Shown one piece after another: positions 50,721 to 63,715 of a DNA stretch of 64,000 nucleotides. The notes beneath the pieces are model-generated. The model worked only from the letters and a program-made list of their open reading frames with translations, was not told the DNA's origin and made no database searches. The stretch comes from Sitta carolinensis (Eukaryota; Chordata; Aves; Passeriformes; Sittidae), in the NCBI GenBank assembly GCA_032173965.1, contig CM063294.1, positions 5,130,452-5,194,451 of the forward strand, given 5' to 3'. Both the position numbers and the translations under genes were made by a program. Position 1 is the first letter of the stretch, and every line of letters starts with the position of its first letter.

Positions 50721-52326
50721 TCCATATTACAAAAAAATCAAGAACAGGATAAAAATAAGTACCCATGGGCAAATTTGTCACCCAATGTCAAAGTTACCCA
50801 TTCTTCCTTCTTGTGCACCAAGTCACACTTACAACTGCAGCAAAGAATTTATTGCCAGTTTGACATTTCCTTTCCTTTACTTACCCAACAGAACAACAGA
50901 CTGCCTCAGAAAAATCTTATTCAATAAAGATCCCTGGTCTTAGATTTTGCAATAATACCCACAGAATGCCAGGTGGTCAAACACCACCAATAATTTCATG
51001 TGAACCCAACACAAGTATTGATACCTGAAGCCAGGTAATTTGTTTGTTTGTTTCTTCATTCTTCCACTGATCCTGAAGAGGAAGATCTGCTTCGGGCACA
51101 CTGCTTCAGGCACCAACCCCATCTCCAACGCTGGCAGTCGCTGTTAATCACTCTAAGTGCATCCCTGATTTGTTTACCAGGGAAACTGCCACTTGTCAAA
51201 CAGCCCTCAGTGCTGTTGTTTACAGGCTGCAGATGTAAATCATAATGCGACCATGGCAATGTGACAGCAGCAGAATGTCCGAGCTCCTTTGAGGAGACAA
51301 GATGACAGGGAACAGAACAGACCTGCTCACTTGATAATTCCTGACACTGAACACAGGTTGCTGATTTTAGCCATTATTTTTTTTCAGTTTTACATAAAAT
51401 CGCTTCAGCGATTTACAGATAGAACCAAACAGGAGAACCCACCTCATCTCACAGAGCTGAGGGTCAGGCAACAAAAGCTGTCAAAGGAGAGATAAAGAGA
51501 GAGGGCCTTTGGAGATGACATTTTGTCCTGCCTCGTGATTTCATGAGCCCACCGTGCCCTTTGGCAAGGAAAAGATGCACTGTGACTAAAATAAGAAGAC
51601 AAGAGGACAGAGATATCTTTTATTTCTCTTCACCTAGTCTTCCTTAAGGAAAAATTAATTTCACTTAAATTCAAAGATACCGACTTAGATATTTTCTCAA
51701 ACTGGCATACCACCAGCCCTTTGAAATTTTGCAAGAGCCAAAAGTCCTACCTGAAGCAGGTCCACTGCAAACAGGAAAAGGAGAGAGATGTGCAAGGCAG
51801 CACAAAACTGGTGCTATAATTCTGTCAGGACTACACAATAAATTGAAAAAAATCTAGCAATTAATGTTAATTTTCACTCTGTAAAATTACCTTCTGTTAC
51901 TGCTTAAACAGCTTGTTAGTGCTTATTGTGACAGTGGTTTGATCCAAACCTATTGCTGCCATTGAGAAAACAGTGCAATGGAAAATCCCTTCTGAGGCAA
52001 GGGGGCACAGCTGGTTCTGAAACCCAGCTCAGCTCCAGGGACCCCTTTGGGTCCAGCTTGGCCTTCACAGAAAACACCCAGCTGGGGAAAAGGAGGAGTG
52101 GGAGGTGATGACCTTGGAGTCCCCATTTTGAACCACATCCAATCTTCAGAGATCAAGAAAAGGATTTCTGATATTTTATGTTCTCCAGCTGTATTTCAAA
52201 GCATGTTGACTTTTTCTAGAGAATTTGCATACGTGCTAAATTCACCACACGAACAAGAATGTGAGGAATAAGCTTAATGGCTTTTTCCTAGCTGCCCACA
52301 GTTTTCCACTACTAATTACAATTTAG

Positions 52327-52422
52327 TCTAAGCTGTAGTGGAAGGTGTCCCTGCCTACGGCAGAGGGGTTGGAACTAAATAATTTTTAAGGTCTTCCCCA
52401 ATCCAAACCATTCTATGATTTT
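52327..52422 (+). mobile_element. CR1 LINE 3' tail, 5'-truncated
   Basis: This is the clearest CR1 remnant in the window. It contains, in order, 'gtagtggaaggtgtccctgc', a 'cagaggggttggaacta' phrase, 'taaggtcttccccaatcc' and 'aaaccattctatgatttt'. These are the near-consensus landmarks of the bird CR1 3' untranslated end, including the start of the ATTCTATG terminal repeat at 52410-52419. There is no reading frame. The lower divergence suggests a younger insertion than the other copies. Confidence 0.85.
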
Positions 52423-53492
52423 ACTCCACCATTCCAACTTCAATTAAACAAAAAACCCAAAAAAACACATGTTTTTAAAATAGCTTAAAATTTGTCACTA
52501 GTGCCCATCCAGAAACTTGACACCCACATATATACAGAAAACACAGCCATGAAACCACACTATGAATTCATTTCCTTCAGTCCTCTTAACATGAGGTCAT
52601 CAGCAGAAGTAGGTTTAACACAGATGCTTACACTGCACTGAGACTGGATAGATTATGGAAATCTCCACCCTCTCCTAAATTCTCCTCTGCTGAGAGGAAA
52701 ATAAAAGATCAAAAGGCTTGAGAAGTCACCTGAGATACCAAAGCAAATCTAAAGTAGTGTTAATTGGAGGTTTTTGTTGAATATTGTCCCGGCCCCCTCA
52801 TCCCACCACCTACAGAAAGTCACTTTGTGCTGATTTCCTCAGCACATGTACAGAGCACAGGTGTGGTACCTGCACTCCACTGGGGCTTAGGAACATTTCG
52901 TGTATGAATTCTGGGGCTATATCCAGGGAACACAGAAGGAAATTGGACACGTTCCTTTCAGTGTTCTCTGCTGCTTAAGCCTATCACCAACAAGCACATC
53001 ACTGCCATAATATCAGGGATGCTGCTGCAAATGCCTGGGCACTCAGACATTCACCACTCTCGCTGCCTGTCCCAGACCAGTTCAAAGTCAAACAGCAGGG
53101 CTGCTTCTCCCAGCTTCAGGCACTGCTGAGCTCATGAACTGGGTTGCTGGGATAAGCATTTGAATTGGAAATAGATGTCAAAGCCAACACTGTCTCACCA
53201 CGTCTCTCAGGAAGGAATGGGTGCCTCCAGAATGCTTCCTTCCACCAAAAGAATGAGTAATGCAGCAGGGAGGAAAAACAAAGAACAGACGGCAACCTCA
53301 CACTCCCTAAACGGGGGCACTGTGTTGTCATTAATGACTAACACCAGAAAGTGTCTAGAAAAGCTGCAACAATAAGCATAAGGGAAACTGAAGCAATAAC
53401 ATCACACTTTCACAGTTATAAAATCTCTCTGACATGCTTGGCAAGGAAGTTTAGTGTGAAGGGACTAGTATATGCAGGATGTAGTAGCAGCA

Positions 53493-53517
53493 GAAAAAAA
53501 AAACCTAAAAAAAAAAA
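53493..53517 (+). repeat. A10-CCT-A11 tract
   Basis: Two A runs separated by CCT. Confidence 0.85.
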
Positions 53518-53581
53518 GCTTCTGCATTTGTTGATTAATCACAAATGTGTCCTTGAGTTCCCTTCAAACTTTTGACCATGA

Positions 53582-53625
53582 CAAAAAAAAAAAACAAACC
53601 AAAAAATAAACCAACAAAACCATTA
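53582..53625 (+). repeat. A/C-rich tract
   Basis: A run of 12 followed by CAAACC, AAAAAATAAACC and AACAAAACC steps. A smaller example of the A/C tracts at 4741 and 32604. Confidence 0.8.
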
Positions 53626-54499
53626 TCCAAAGAAAGAGAATGACACAATGTTGAGAGCAAACATCAACAAGGCACCATCAAATTGACAAATCTATAGCAA
53701 AATACTGTGTAATGCCCTACATGACTGGATGAAATTAGGGGCTGTCAAAGTCAGTAGAAGTCCAGTAGCAATTTGAGACAGATTGTTCTTGTGGAGAAAA
53801 CCTGAGCGTCCTCAAAACACTCTCCTTTATCCCTTAGTGTCTTCCAGCAGTTAGGATGTTATAGTTGGGAATAGAGATTAAAAAACAAAAGGAATTTCAT
53901 TTGAGGGAACTGGAAATCTTAACTAAAAGCCTGGAATCTCAAATGCAACACTTCTTTTGTTTAAAACACAAAAATTTAGGTGCCTACAGATAAAACCTGT
54001 TTTTTTCCATGAGCATTGTGCCACTTGTGTATGGCGTGAAAATAATTTTCAGCTTTGAAATTCTGATTCTCCATCTAAAAGAAAGCCTCCTATTCTCCTC
54101 ATAAAACCATATCTTGTAAAGACTGCACTTAAGGCCCATGAAGTTTCCCTTCTTTGCAGCTGGACAAATTTCCAGGAAGAAAACAGATATTTTGGGTTGG
54201 TGATAACTGCACTGAAAGAAATGCCAGGGCAGAAACTCACTGGACATTAATAGGGGCATCAGGCAGGGCAACACCTTGTTTGTATTTGTTTTGGTACTCA
54301 CATCAGCAATTTGGGCAAAATTCTCAAGAAATTAATTGGTTTTTTTCCCCATTTCTTTTTTGTTTATTTTCTGTACTGCAGTTCATTTTGAAAAACATGT
54401 TCTAAGGTATGCCCTAAAATTTCTCAGAGCTACCAAGGAGTAATTTCCTCAGCCTAATCTCCTCCACAAGATTGTAAAAACTGTAGGATAAAAGGGGAA

Positions 54500-54690
54500 C
54501 TGTGGCGATTTACCTACTAATTAGTTGCTCTTATTAAGAGGAGCGAGATAATTGATTTTAGGATGCACTACCCCTTATTAAGACCTAATTTAACTGTATA
54601 TCAAAGACTAATTAAATGGCATTACTCCATCTCACTGATGAGTTTTGATGCTTGGTGAATAGATTTGGGTGAAAAATGAACAGTCAGTTA
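54500..54690. promoter_or_regulatory. Candidate homeodomain-rich non-coding block
   Basis: Contains the perfect palindrome CTAATTAG (54517-54524), CTAATTAA (54608-54615) and other TAATT cores. CTTATTAAGA-type words occur twice (54529-54539 and about 54574-54583), the first within the near-palindrome CTCTTATTAAGAG (54528-54540). It is free of simple repeats. This is the texture of developmental enhancers; conservation has not been tested. Confidence 0.25.
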
Positions 54691-55249
54691 TAGATTTCTA
54701 ATTCACAGAGATAACTATGAACTAAGAAGCTGAGCAAAGGGAATTTTGGATTATCTAAAACTAACACATTTTTTCGTATTCCTTTACACTGATAGTCTGA
54801 AGAGAAAAAAAAAAAAACATTCAAACACCTGCTGAGAACTACAGGGAAAGGGAAAGACAATGAAAAGGCTCTCTGTAAAAAGTGGTTATTTAAACATTTA
54901 GGTAATTTTCTTGCAGTGAAGAATTAAATTTGTGAAAAGGCTATGTGCTTTCATGTGTAGTCATCTGTTTATTCTGCAGAGCTGAGTAGCTACATAAAGG
55001 GATGACAAATAGTATATACTATTTATTTGTCCCATTTTTCTAAAGCATTTAAAGCAAACAGACTTAATAATTATTTGAATTACCGATTAGTCCAATACCT
55101 TGCAGCATTCCAAGTTTATTTAATGCTGAAAAGGACTGAAGAGACAGAATTATATGCCTCCAATTCTTTGAAAGAGTCTGCAAGTTAAAATGAATATGAA
55201 ATAAGAAAAGATTAAGTTGCTATTGTACAAAGGAATGGCAAGGACTGAG

Positions 55250-55285
55250 TTTACTAATAAATTCTTCTTTACTAATAAATCCTTT
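55250..55285 (+). repeat. 18-bp tandem duplication
   Basis: TTTACTAATAAATTCTTC (55250-55267) is followed by TTTACTAATAAATCCTTT (55268-55285), with two differences. Confidence 0.85.
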
Positions 55286-57842
55286 GATATTCATTTAAAT
55301 GAAATCATCTGCCCTAAAATAATTCCTTTAGCAATACAGTGTCTGGTTTAATAAAAAACAACTTAGAGTAAATTTGAGTGTGCAAAGGAAATAAATGCAA
55401 AGCTTTAATCCCATCCGTCTACACTCTAAATAAAATGTTTTGTTCTCTAGACAGAATTGCTCTGACAATACCAACTCATCGTTCTAGTTAATCTGTTAGG
55501 TCATGGCCCCAGAGATTATGATGAGCTGTCCCTCAAAGCCACACAGTGCTGCAGTACAATACCTCTTGGAAAAATCACAGGATCTCACCCAAAAACACAA
55601 GGACTTCACAACAGCTCTGGGTGTACTTCCTTTTCTATTGACTTCTTTCACTGGCAAGAACATAATTACATATGGGAGCATCAGTCATGTGTCACTTTTC
55701 CATTCACATTGGCCAAGGTGTAACCATACAGAAGCAACAATCTAAAGCTTTTAGACATTTAAAGGAACTGTACTGACTGAAGGTTATTCATTTGAAACTA
55801 AAATTTGAAGGTATAAAGTTACGCTGTATTAGCTGAAGGATATTTACACATTAATTATTCTTCGACTAATTCAGATAGAAATAGTAATACTGTAAGGGAA
55901 ACAAATATTTGTTTCAGCATATGCACACATCATATTTATAAATAGATATGCAAGCAAACTATTTATGTAAACATTCCCTAAAGAACCCTGGGTATGACCA
56001 GCCTTGCAGCCAAACTATACACAGAAGGTTTCTGAGCAAATAATTACAACAGAGTTTACTCTTCAGTTTGTAGAAAGTGAGGATGATTTTATATGTTAAG
56101 ACATTTATATCCAAATATGTAAATGTTGCTAGAGAAAACTTGCAGCTTTCTAAAAAAGAATTAAAATGCAAATAACCTTAAATATTACACTAAGAATATA
56201 ATGCTTTTCCTTTTTATTTAAAACATTTCCTTTCTAAGCACATGAAAGTTGCTGGCTGGATTTAGAAATGCACATCCCCCCCGCCCTTCTCTACATCTGC
56301 ACCTTCGTGAATGCAGATGCACACTGGATACAAAAATACTCACACTGAAGCTGCTGTGCAACTAACCATCATTTTATTCATGCTTTTGCCTAGCACTCAG
56401 TCTTAGTGTCACAGATATTTGCTAGATCAGCAGGTGAAGAGTGGGTGTGTTGAGGAACTTGGGGTCTAAATGCAGATGTACAGCTAACGATCCAACATAA
56501 CAGGCAAAGCAATATTGCTCTAAGACTTTTTCCCCAAAATCTACCCTGAACTTATAATAGGAACAAAAAGTATCCCACAACCCTCTGGTACTTTTACACA
56601 ACTCTATTTTCTTTATTTACGTTTTGCTCTTTCAAGATTTCTGCTGGCACTTTCTGATTAACACCTTGAGAGATTACAGTACCATCACAGCACTTTCATA
56701 TTCTACTTCAGGTCTCTTCTCTTTATACTTAAAACAGACTAATATTAAGTGAATGCAACCTTTGATCATAAAGTTCCCATTCTACTGACATGAAAAAGAT
56801 ACCTCACTATTGCAAAAGAAAACTACAGGAAGAAAAGTGAACAGTTTGGAGACTCCACTTGAATGTGAGGGCGTTGTCCTTTAATGGAGTACTTGCTGTG
56901 ATAATCACTGCAGGCTTTGCTACAGGAGTCACAGAGATTCTATTTCTCAACAACATTTTTAAGATGTCCATTGGCTTAATGGCAAAAAAATAATATCTGT
57001 GCTCAATATTCTGCTACAAGGACAGCCCCATTTTCTGTTTTGCTAAAGACATTGGCACAAGGATGTATTTGGCATTAAAATACAGGATGTAGTACTGGAG
57101 AGAAAAACAACTATTTCAATTAATTTCCCTGCTCTGATGAAAAGGTTAAAATAGGGGAAGTTAAAATAACAAGTTGGATTTTTTGTTGTTTACTCAGTGA
57201 GCAAGAGGAACACGAGGCAGCTAAATAAAAAAATCCAAATCTATTAGTGCCTTACTCTCCCCAATTAACATTCATGAAAAGGAAAATCTGACAGTATTCA
57301 ATAGCCAAATCTTAGCAATTATTGAAAAGCACAACTCAAGTAATCGAGCAAGTCATATATTACTAAAGAAAGAAACAACACTAGAACATGCTAAATGGCC
57401 AGACAAGTTCTATATAAACAAGTATTGTAGAATGCCAGCAACAATGTATGGTAATGAGTTAGCTACAATTAGTACCACAAGCCTTAAAATAACTCCATCC
57501 TCCCAACTTTGCTGTATCCTGGATATGATAAAACCTTTTTATTTTTTTTTTCCCCAGCATAACTAAAATGGTAATTGAAAGCTGATTTGGGATCAAAGAC
57601 AACCTCAAGTTTATAAATAGCTATAGCTGGCTGTGAAATATTCTTGTCAAAATTTCTTGAAAGTGCTACAATAGTAGTAGACTTGCAGGAACTAAATTGA
57701 AATAAGATATCTTCTGAAAGATTTATAGACAGAAAAAGAGGTCTGAGGAGGCAACCTCCCCACAAATGCTTAATCATAGAATCTACACCACTAAACATTG
57801 TTAGATGAAGGTCATTATAAAACTGTCTATTTGAAGTACCTG

Positions 57843-57867
57843 AAAAAAAAAAAACCTCAAAAAAACT
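57843..57867 (+). repeat. A-rich tract with C interruptions
   Basis: A runs of 12 and 6 separated by CCTC. Confidence 0.8.
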
Positions 57868-60066
57868 CCCAGCCCACCACAAAATGAAAAAGAGCCCCAT
57901 ACCACTAGTGAGTAAATATCAATTACTACTGAGAAGCCCAAATTACTTGTGCAATTCTTTATTCTTTCCATCCAGTGTTTTCACAGGACACCAGCAATTA
58001 CAGGAGCTTTGGTTTTTATTCATGATTGGCAAAATCCTAGTTTGTAATCCCTCTAGGTACCAACTTCAATATTTGCAGTTGTATTTAAATTATTTTCTGC
58101 TATTTTACCATAGTTTCTGAAACAATGTACTTTAAGTTTCTAAAGCAGTTCCACAAATACGCACTTTTGGAAGTGTTCTTTTCTGCATTATATGAGGCAG
58201 CAAAGCAGGACAGAAGCAGTGGAAACTTTTAGAGACAAAAGACACTGGTTACCCAATATCCCTTCCTCAACTGACCTCCAAGGTGGTTTGTGGACCTAAA
58301 CAACCCAAATGACTCTGGGATTGAAACTGAAGTGTCATTTCCAAACAGAATTGATCATGTTTAATGATACTTAAGATGCAGAGAAAGAATTCCCAAGCAG
58401 CAGAAAGGTACAAAGTAACAATTTTGCATAAACCATGAGCTCTCCTATTAACTGAACCTCAACAAAAAACCCACAGAGAATGTGGCTTTGAATTGCTGAA
58501 ATTTATGTTACATTTTCATTAAGTGTAATTATCATCTCATAAGAAACTGGATTAATACACCCCATTGGTACACAGTATGTAAAAATATCCCCTGTGAATT
58601 GCTACTGTATATTTTAATCCACTTGTTTGGGGCACATCTGGGTTGCATTCACTTCCTTTTAATACATCTATTATTAAAAAACTACTAGTAGAACTCTTTA
58701 TCCCAAATTTTTGTCCTCTTGAACAATTTGACCAATTCATTTAGGGATCTGAAGGAAAAAATATAATGACTAAAATTGAAGGGATGACCTATGATATAAA
58801 CATCAGTTTCTCAAGCCGTTTTTCTCCCCTCATCAGCGCTGAATAATTAACACATGAACAAAGCCCGAGTTCAGAGCTGAAAAGTGCATTTGAATGTTTG
58901 AGACCTGCTTAGAGGCTGATGACCTTGCAGGTAAGAAAATGAGAGATGAGAGCCAACAACTTGCTCACAGGTTGTGGTGCGTGAGCATCACCAAAGGCAG
59001 AGCCCGTGGGAGCAGAGGCAGGCAGCCATGGGGACAAGGCAGCAGGACAGCACACAGTGACCAGGGGAACCCTGCCAGCCAAAGGATTAGCAATTTCACT
59101 GACACTTTGTGTAACCTGGATGTTTCTGATCATATCTTCCCCCCACAAGTAGATTATTTTTCTCTAATTTGACTACTACTTTCCTGGAGTAATCGGTCTA
59201 ATTTTTTTTCTGTCTTCTAACACATTTTGCCTGGCTGTGCCATGTGTGTACTACAGATTTTTCATCTGGCAGTTCTGTGTAACCTGAAGCAACCCTGAGA
59301 TGATCTTTAACTATCCAAACAATGAAATCGCAGAAGTAGCATCCTTAAGTGCTGCTATGTTGACTCTCAAAATTCACAAAATAAGTCTTTAAGTACATCT
59401 CTGACTTGCAAGTGGAAAGGGAAGCTGCAGCCAGACACAACCCCTCATGTCACCAGTTTACATGTGCCACAGTCTTCTGCTGACAAGATCTTTCTGCTGT
59501 GGGAAAGAACCATCTTGTATAACAGGCCTCTAAACACCTAGAGAAATCAATAATTAAGAAGTGCTAGGGTAGCCACAGGAAGAGAGAAACCCCTCCTCAG
59601 TCATTCCTTGCCACAGCAGACTACAAACCAGTGAGACAGGGAGAGCAATTGACCACCTTGCTGCAGCCAGACCTAAGCAAGACAGTAACAGCAATCAATG
59701 CAAGCACTTGAAAAGGCTCCTGATTACATCCCAGGTCTTGAATTTTCACCAGGCAGCCAAAGCACTGGGAATAACATATACATTTTTACTGTCCCAAATA
59801 ATAGGACTTCCTGACAAAAGAAGCCCAAGACGAGGCAGGCAGACTGCTGCAAGAGTCAGTAGGAATCTCAAAACCCCAGGACTGCAGCCTGTACTACAAC
59901 GGATATTGTTCATTCTGCAGAGCACAAAACTATCAGCACAGCTCAGGAAGCAGATCAATAGATTGTAAGGAACTGTGCAGTCATCACAATGTCCTCTCTT
60001 CTCAAAAGAGAACCTCACACAGTGATGCAGGCATATATGTACGGCTTGCTTTCACTCTCACAGTGA

Positions 60067-60127
60067 ATATATATATATATACACACACACACAAGTATAT
60101 ATACAAGTATGTATACATTTACACATA
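60067..60127. repeat. (AT)n(AC)n compound microsatellite
   Basis: Perfect AT alternation (60067-60080) passing into six AC units (60081-60092), then a degenerate GTATATA/CA tail to about 60127. Confidence 0.9.
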
Positions 60128-61137
60128 TTTTTATAAACAGGTACAGAAGTGGGTATTCAAATGCATTCAGATGTATGTACACAGACTTAAAGATTCAAAC
60201 ATATAAACCACTAAAGATATATTCCACTAAAGAATTCAGAAGGAACCACTACACTGGAATTCCTTTTGAAACCCACACAATGCATTTATATAAAAATCAC
60301 ACTGGAACTAGATTGAGAACTATTTCAGAAGTAAAGTGCACAAGCTCATGACAATGAACACCAAATGTATTTCTAAGAGAGAAATAGACTAAATACTTGA
60401 GCAGATGTGGCAAAACATTAAAAGCAGTTAAAGGCAATAATCAAGGACTTCTCAAAGAGAACAGAGAAAAAAAATCAAGCAGGATATAGATTGACTGCAA
60501 AAGAGGAAGAGAGCAGAAATATGAAACTGCAAAATTCGCACAACAGTATGGACAGTGAAAGTGTGATTAAAAAATTAACCCAAAATAATCAGAACCAGGA
60601 CAATTATGGATATTTAAGCAGCAAACTGATGCTGATATCGAAAGGAATAATGCAGACTATAGAATTCACAAGCTCTTTGGATGAGCAGGAAATATTTTTC
60701 AAATGTTTAGCTTACAATACGCCTGCTGTCATTCACAACCATTACCTTGAGAAGACTTTCAGCAGGGGATGAACTCTGAAAACACTTCACAGAGAGGTGT
60801 TTGGATTTCTGCGTCGAGCCTGAAAAACAGAAAATCACTGGTTAAAGCCATCAGCTTATGACACAGAGGTAGTACTGGCAAAAGTGACAGAAAATATCCA
60901 TATAAGAAATCTCCCCTCTGAACAGAGAATGTGTCAAGGAGAGAGGTGGATTAGTGGCTTTATCTCAGAAGTGACAGATTTCTGCATTTCAGAAGTGCTG
61001 TGCTGGAGTGGGTGATGGAAGGACTTACATGATCAAGGAGAACCTGTGGTTCACCAATAGCCGAGGGTTTTGATTTGATCTAAACTCTTTTGTAAAATCC
61101 CAAGATTAACCCCATACAGCCACTTTCCCCCTTTGAA

Positions 61138-61167
61138 TTTCAGGGAGATGTATTTCAGGGAGATTGA
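61138..61167 (+). repeat. 15-bp tandem duplication
   Basis: TTTCAGGGAGATGTA (61138-61152) is followed by TTTCAGGGAGATTGA (61153-61167). Confidence 0.85.
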
Positions 61168-62585
61168 ACGGCACTGGAAATATATTCCAATAATACAACC
61201 TGAGGACAGGTTAGGAAAAAGTCTGGTTTCAACCTTCCTTCTGCACCTCCCCACCCACCCAAGGAATAAAAAGCAATTTCATGTGGCAATAAGTTTTGTT
61301 GTTTATGCAGCTAGAAGGCAGCATATTCTTTTCGTTTCTCATTTAAAGACAGATCATCAGGCAGTCATTATATTTTGAAGATTGGATCTCTGCACTGTTG
61401 TGGTGTAATTGAGCACTGCTGTACACAAATAGTGCAGATAATAAAAAAATAAAAAGGTTTGCAGCATTGTTGGACTTTTCCTGTTTCCTACACTATGGTG
61501 CTAGTTTTAATCCAGCAAGCAAAAATAAAGTTTTCTCAAAACTTAAACAGAATTTGGTGGACTGAATCTATTTTCTTAACTATTGTTAACTGTTTAAAAA
61601 TTAGATAACCTAGCTATGATTCTGGCTGTTTTGTGGCTAAGATCTGGACTCCACCTCTATCTGACAGAGGGCTGCAAACAGCATAGGAGACTACCACCAG
61701 CACATAAAGAAGTAGTAGGGAAAGAGACAAAGCAGGCAGCCTATTTTAATGGGCACATCTCAATTCACAGGTCAGTAGTGCCTATGCTGCTCTTTAGTCA
61801 GCACCAATGCCCTGATGATATTTTTAAGCTGCTTCTTGCAACATCAGGATCACCATGGATGACAGACTTGCTGCAGGCTAAATTCGAGGAATATGCAGAG
61901 ATCCTGTAGCAGTTACAGATACTTCAATACATCATGTCTGTTTTGGTAGGGGATAATATTAGTGCTATTGAGATAAGGGTGCAGTAGTGCTGTTTGAAAA
62001 TATCAGTCCCCTGCCTGCTGGGCTGTGATAAACAGTCGTGCTCCCACGTTGGGTGGAAGCAGAGACAGTCCCTGTGCAGGGGACACACAAACGGTGTGCA
62101 GGGAGCAATTCTGCACAAGGAGCCTGTATGGCACAACTTCCATCTCACTTCAGCATCTCATAAACTTAGCTGTTACAGGGTTCAGGTTCTGATCAGGAAA
62201 TAGGATAAAGCCTTGAAGAAAATGGGCAGAGAGCAAAAATTCAACTCAGAAGAATGGAGCCAAATGAAGACCACACAGCTACGTTTACTCTGTGACAGAG
62301 GAGGGCCAGACAGAATTGCTCCACGAAGGTGTGAATAGCACATTTTCATTCTACCTACAGCAACAAAGAGACACAGCACCACTTTGAAGTGTGTTGGTTT
62401 CTAATACATAGCAAATAATTCTCTTCTCCCACAAAAGGAACTTGCGTTTCAGTGACTTGTTGAAGAAAGGAGAATACTCAGCAATTTCTTAAGATAAAAC
62501 AAAAGCTAAGAAAAAATAACCTCATTCTGAATATTTTTTTTTTAACGCACACGACTAAACAGCTTTACAAAATATCACTCATCTC

Positions 62586-62604
62586 TTTTTTTTTTTTTTT
62601 CCCC
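62586..62604 (+). repeat. T15-C4 compound homopolymer
   Basis: Run of 15 T directly followed by CCCC and more T. Confidence 0.85.
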
Positions 62605-63440
62605 TTTCTCCTTACTACAGTTACTTAACCTATCCTTGTAGATTAAATACTACCTCCAAACATTCTTCTCTGCCCTTTGAAAGGACAGCTGCTTATCCAT
62701 GAGTGGTTTTGTCAATCTGAGTGCATAGGCCAAATGCAAATGCATGGGTAAGATCATATCAGAGTACTGAGCCATTAGGATTTGTTTCAAACATAGAAAG
62801 AAAACCTGTCAAATCCCCAAAATTAATTAAACTTCTGGAAATCTCACTTCCCATTAACTGGGGGGGTAAGGAGTTTCAGCTCTGGCAACTTTAGAATTAT
62901 TTTTTAAGAGAGTTAAATTATAAGAGGCTCTCATATATTTGTAGTCATGGAGAGTTGCTCCTGTAACTTCAGCAGAACTGCTTAAGAATTATTGGAAGAA
63001 GATCGAAAGGACATTTCCTTCACAATACTCTCTCTACAAACAATGAAAGTAACTACCTGAAAGCAATTTCCTCTTCTACACTATGTCTTAATATTAACAT
63101 AATCATAAACACTTAAGACAGCATTCCCCTCACATCTCCATTATTAATCTCTTAAAGCTGAGTTATGAACAACATAAATCATTAATGCATCATGCCCTAA
63201 TAATTGTTGCCTTATTAGAACATTTGCCCCATATGGCTTGTTAGACGGTTTGTGTTCATAAGGAAGATAAGTTTCCGTTTACCAGAAGATATTAAAAAAA
63301 CCCGGCATCCAAAACAAAAAACACACCCTGTCAATATTACTTCCATCAACAGCATTTTCATAAATTAATAAAAAATTAATGAAGCAGACAAAATGTAGTA
63401 ATCTGGTTAAATATTAATTTAAAGGCACGTCTGCTGAACT

Positions 63441-63715
63441 TTGAGCAGTATTTACTGACAGCACCTGAGCCCCCACCCAGGCTGCTCAGAGCAGCTCTCC
63501 TTGCTCCCACAGGAGCTCAGTGAGCCCCCTCACCCTGCTGAGCAGCAGCTCAGCCCCGGCAGTGTGTCCAGAGAGAGCTGAAGCCTGGCACCAGCAATTC
63601 CTGCTCTCCAGCCCCTGGCCTTGCTCTGCTGTTCTGGCAAGGGCTGCACAGACACCAAAGAAATGCAGCCCAGTGCTCATCAGCTCTGGGGTGGTTAAAA
63701 ACACACCCCTAAAGG
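63441..63715. other. GC-richer patch, non-coding
   Basis: Raised G+C with AGCAGC, CAGCTC and CCCC words and few CpG. A plus frame and a minus frame of 83 codons each overlap across it and are unrecognised. Confidence 0.4.

Larger units (their letters stand above)
45743..52326. other. Non-coding stretch, no gene
   Basis: AT-rich unique DNA around the GATA-site cluster. G+C rises modestly at 48.1-48.35 and 49.15-49.45 kb, where short frames lengthen (for example 148 codons, minus, 47948-48394) without any recognisable product. Confidence 0.6.
52423..60066. other. Non-coding stretch, no gene
   Basis: AT-rich unique DNA around the homeodomain-type block at 54.5 kb. A 138-codon ATG frame on the minus strand (57484-57900) is the longest frame in clearly AT-rich DNA here; it is unrecognised and crosses an A-rich tract. 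Confidence 0.6.
60128..63440. other. Non-coding stretch, no gene
   Basis: Unique DNA. Frames of 93 codons (60491-60772) and 97 codons (61616-61909), both plus, are unrecognised. The AT-rich part at 63160-63290 is repeat-free with several ATTA cores and could be a conserved element. Confidence 0.55.

Noticed and set aside
57768..57820. Minus-strand ATTCTATGATT next to a gatgaccttc-like word, possible CR1
   Set aside because: The middle of the CR1 ending is missing and spacing does not fit; too weak to call.
62036..62060. Minus-strand CCCAACGTGGG resembling a lysine tRNA primer-binding site of a retrovirus
   Set aside because: Only 11 bases match, no LTR ending in CA precedes it, and no retroviral genes or second LTR are found nearby.
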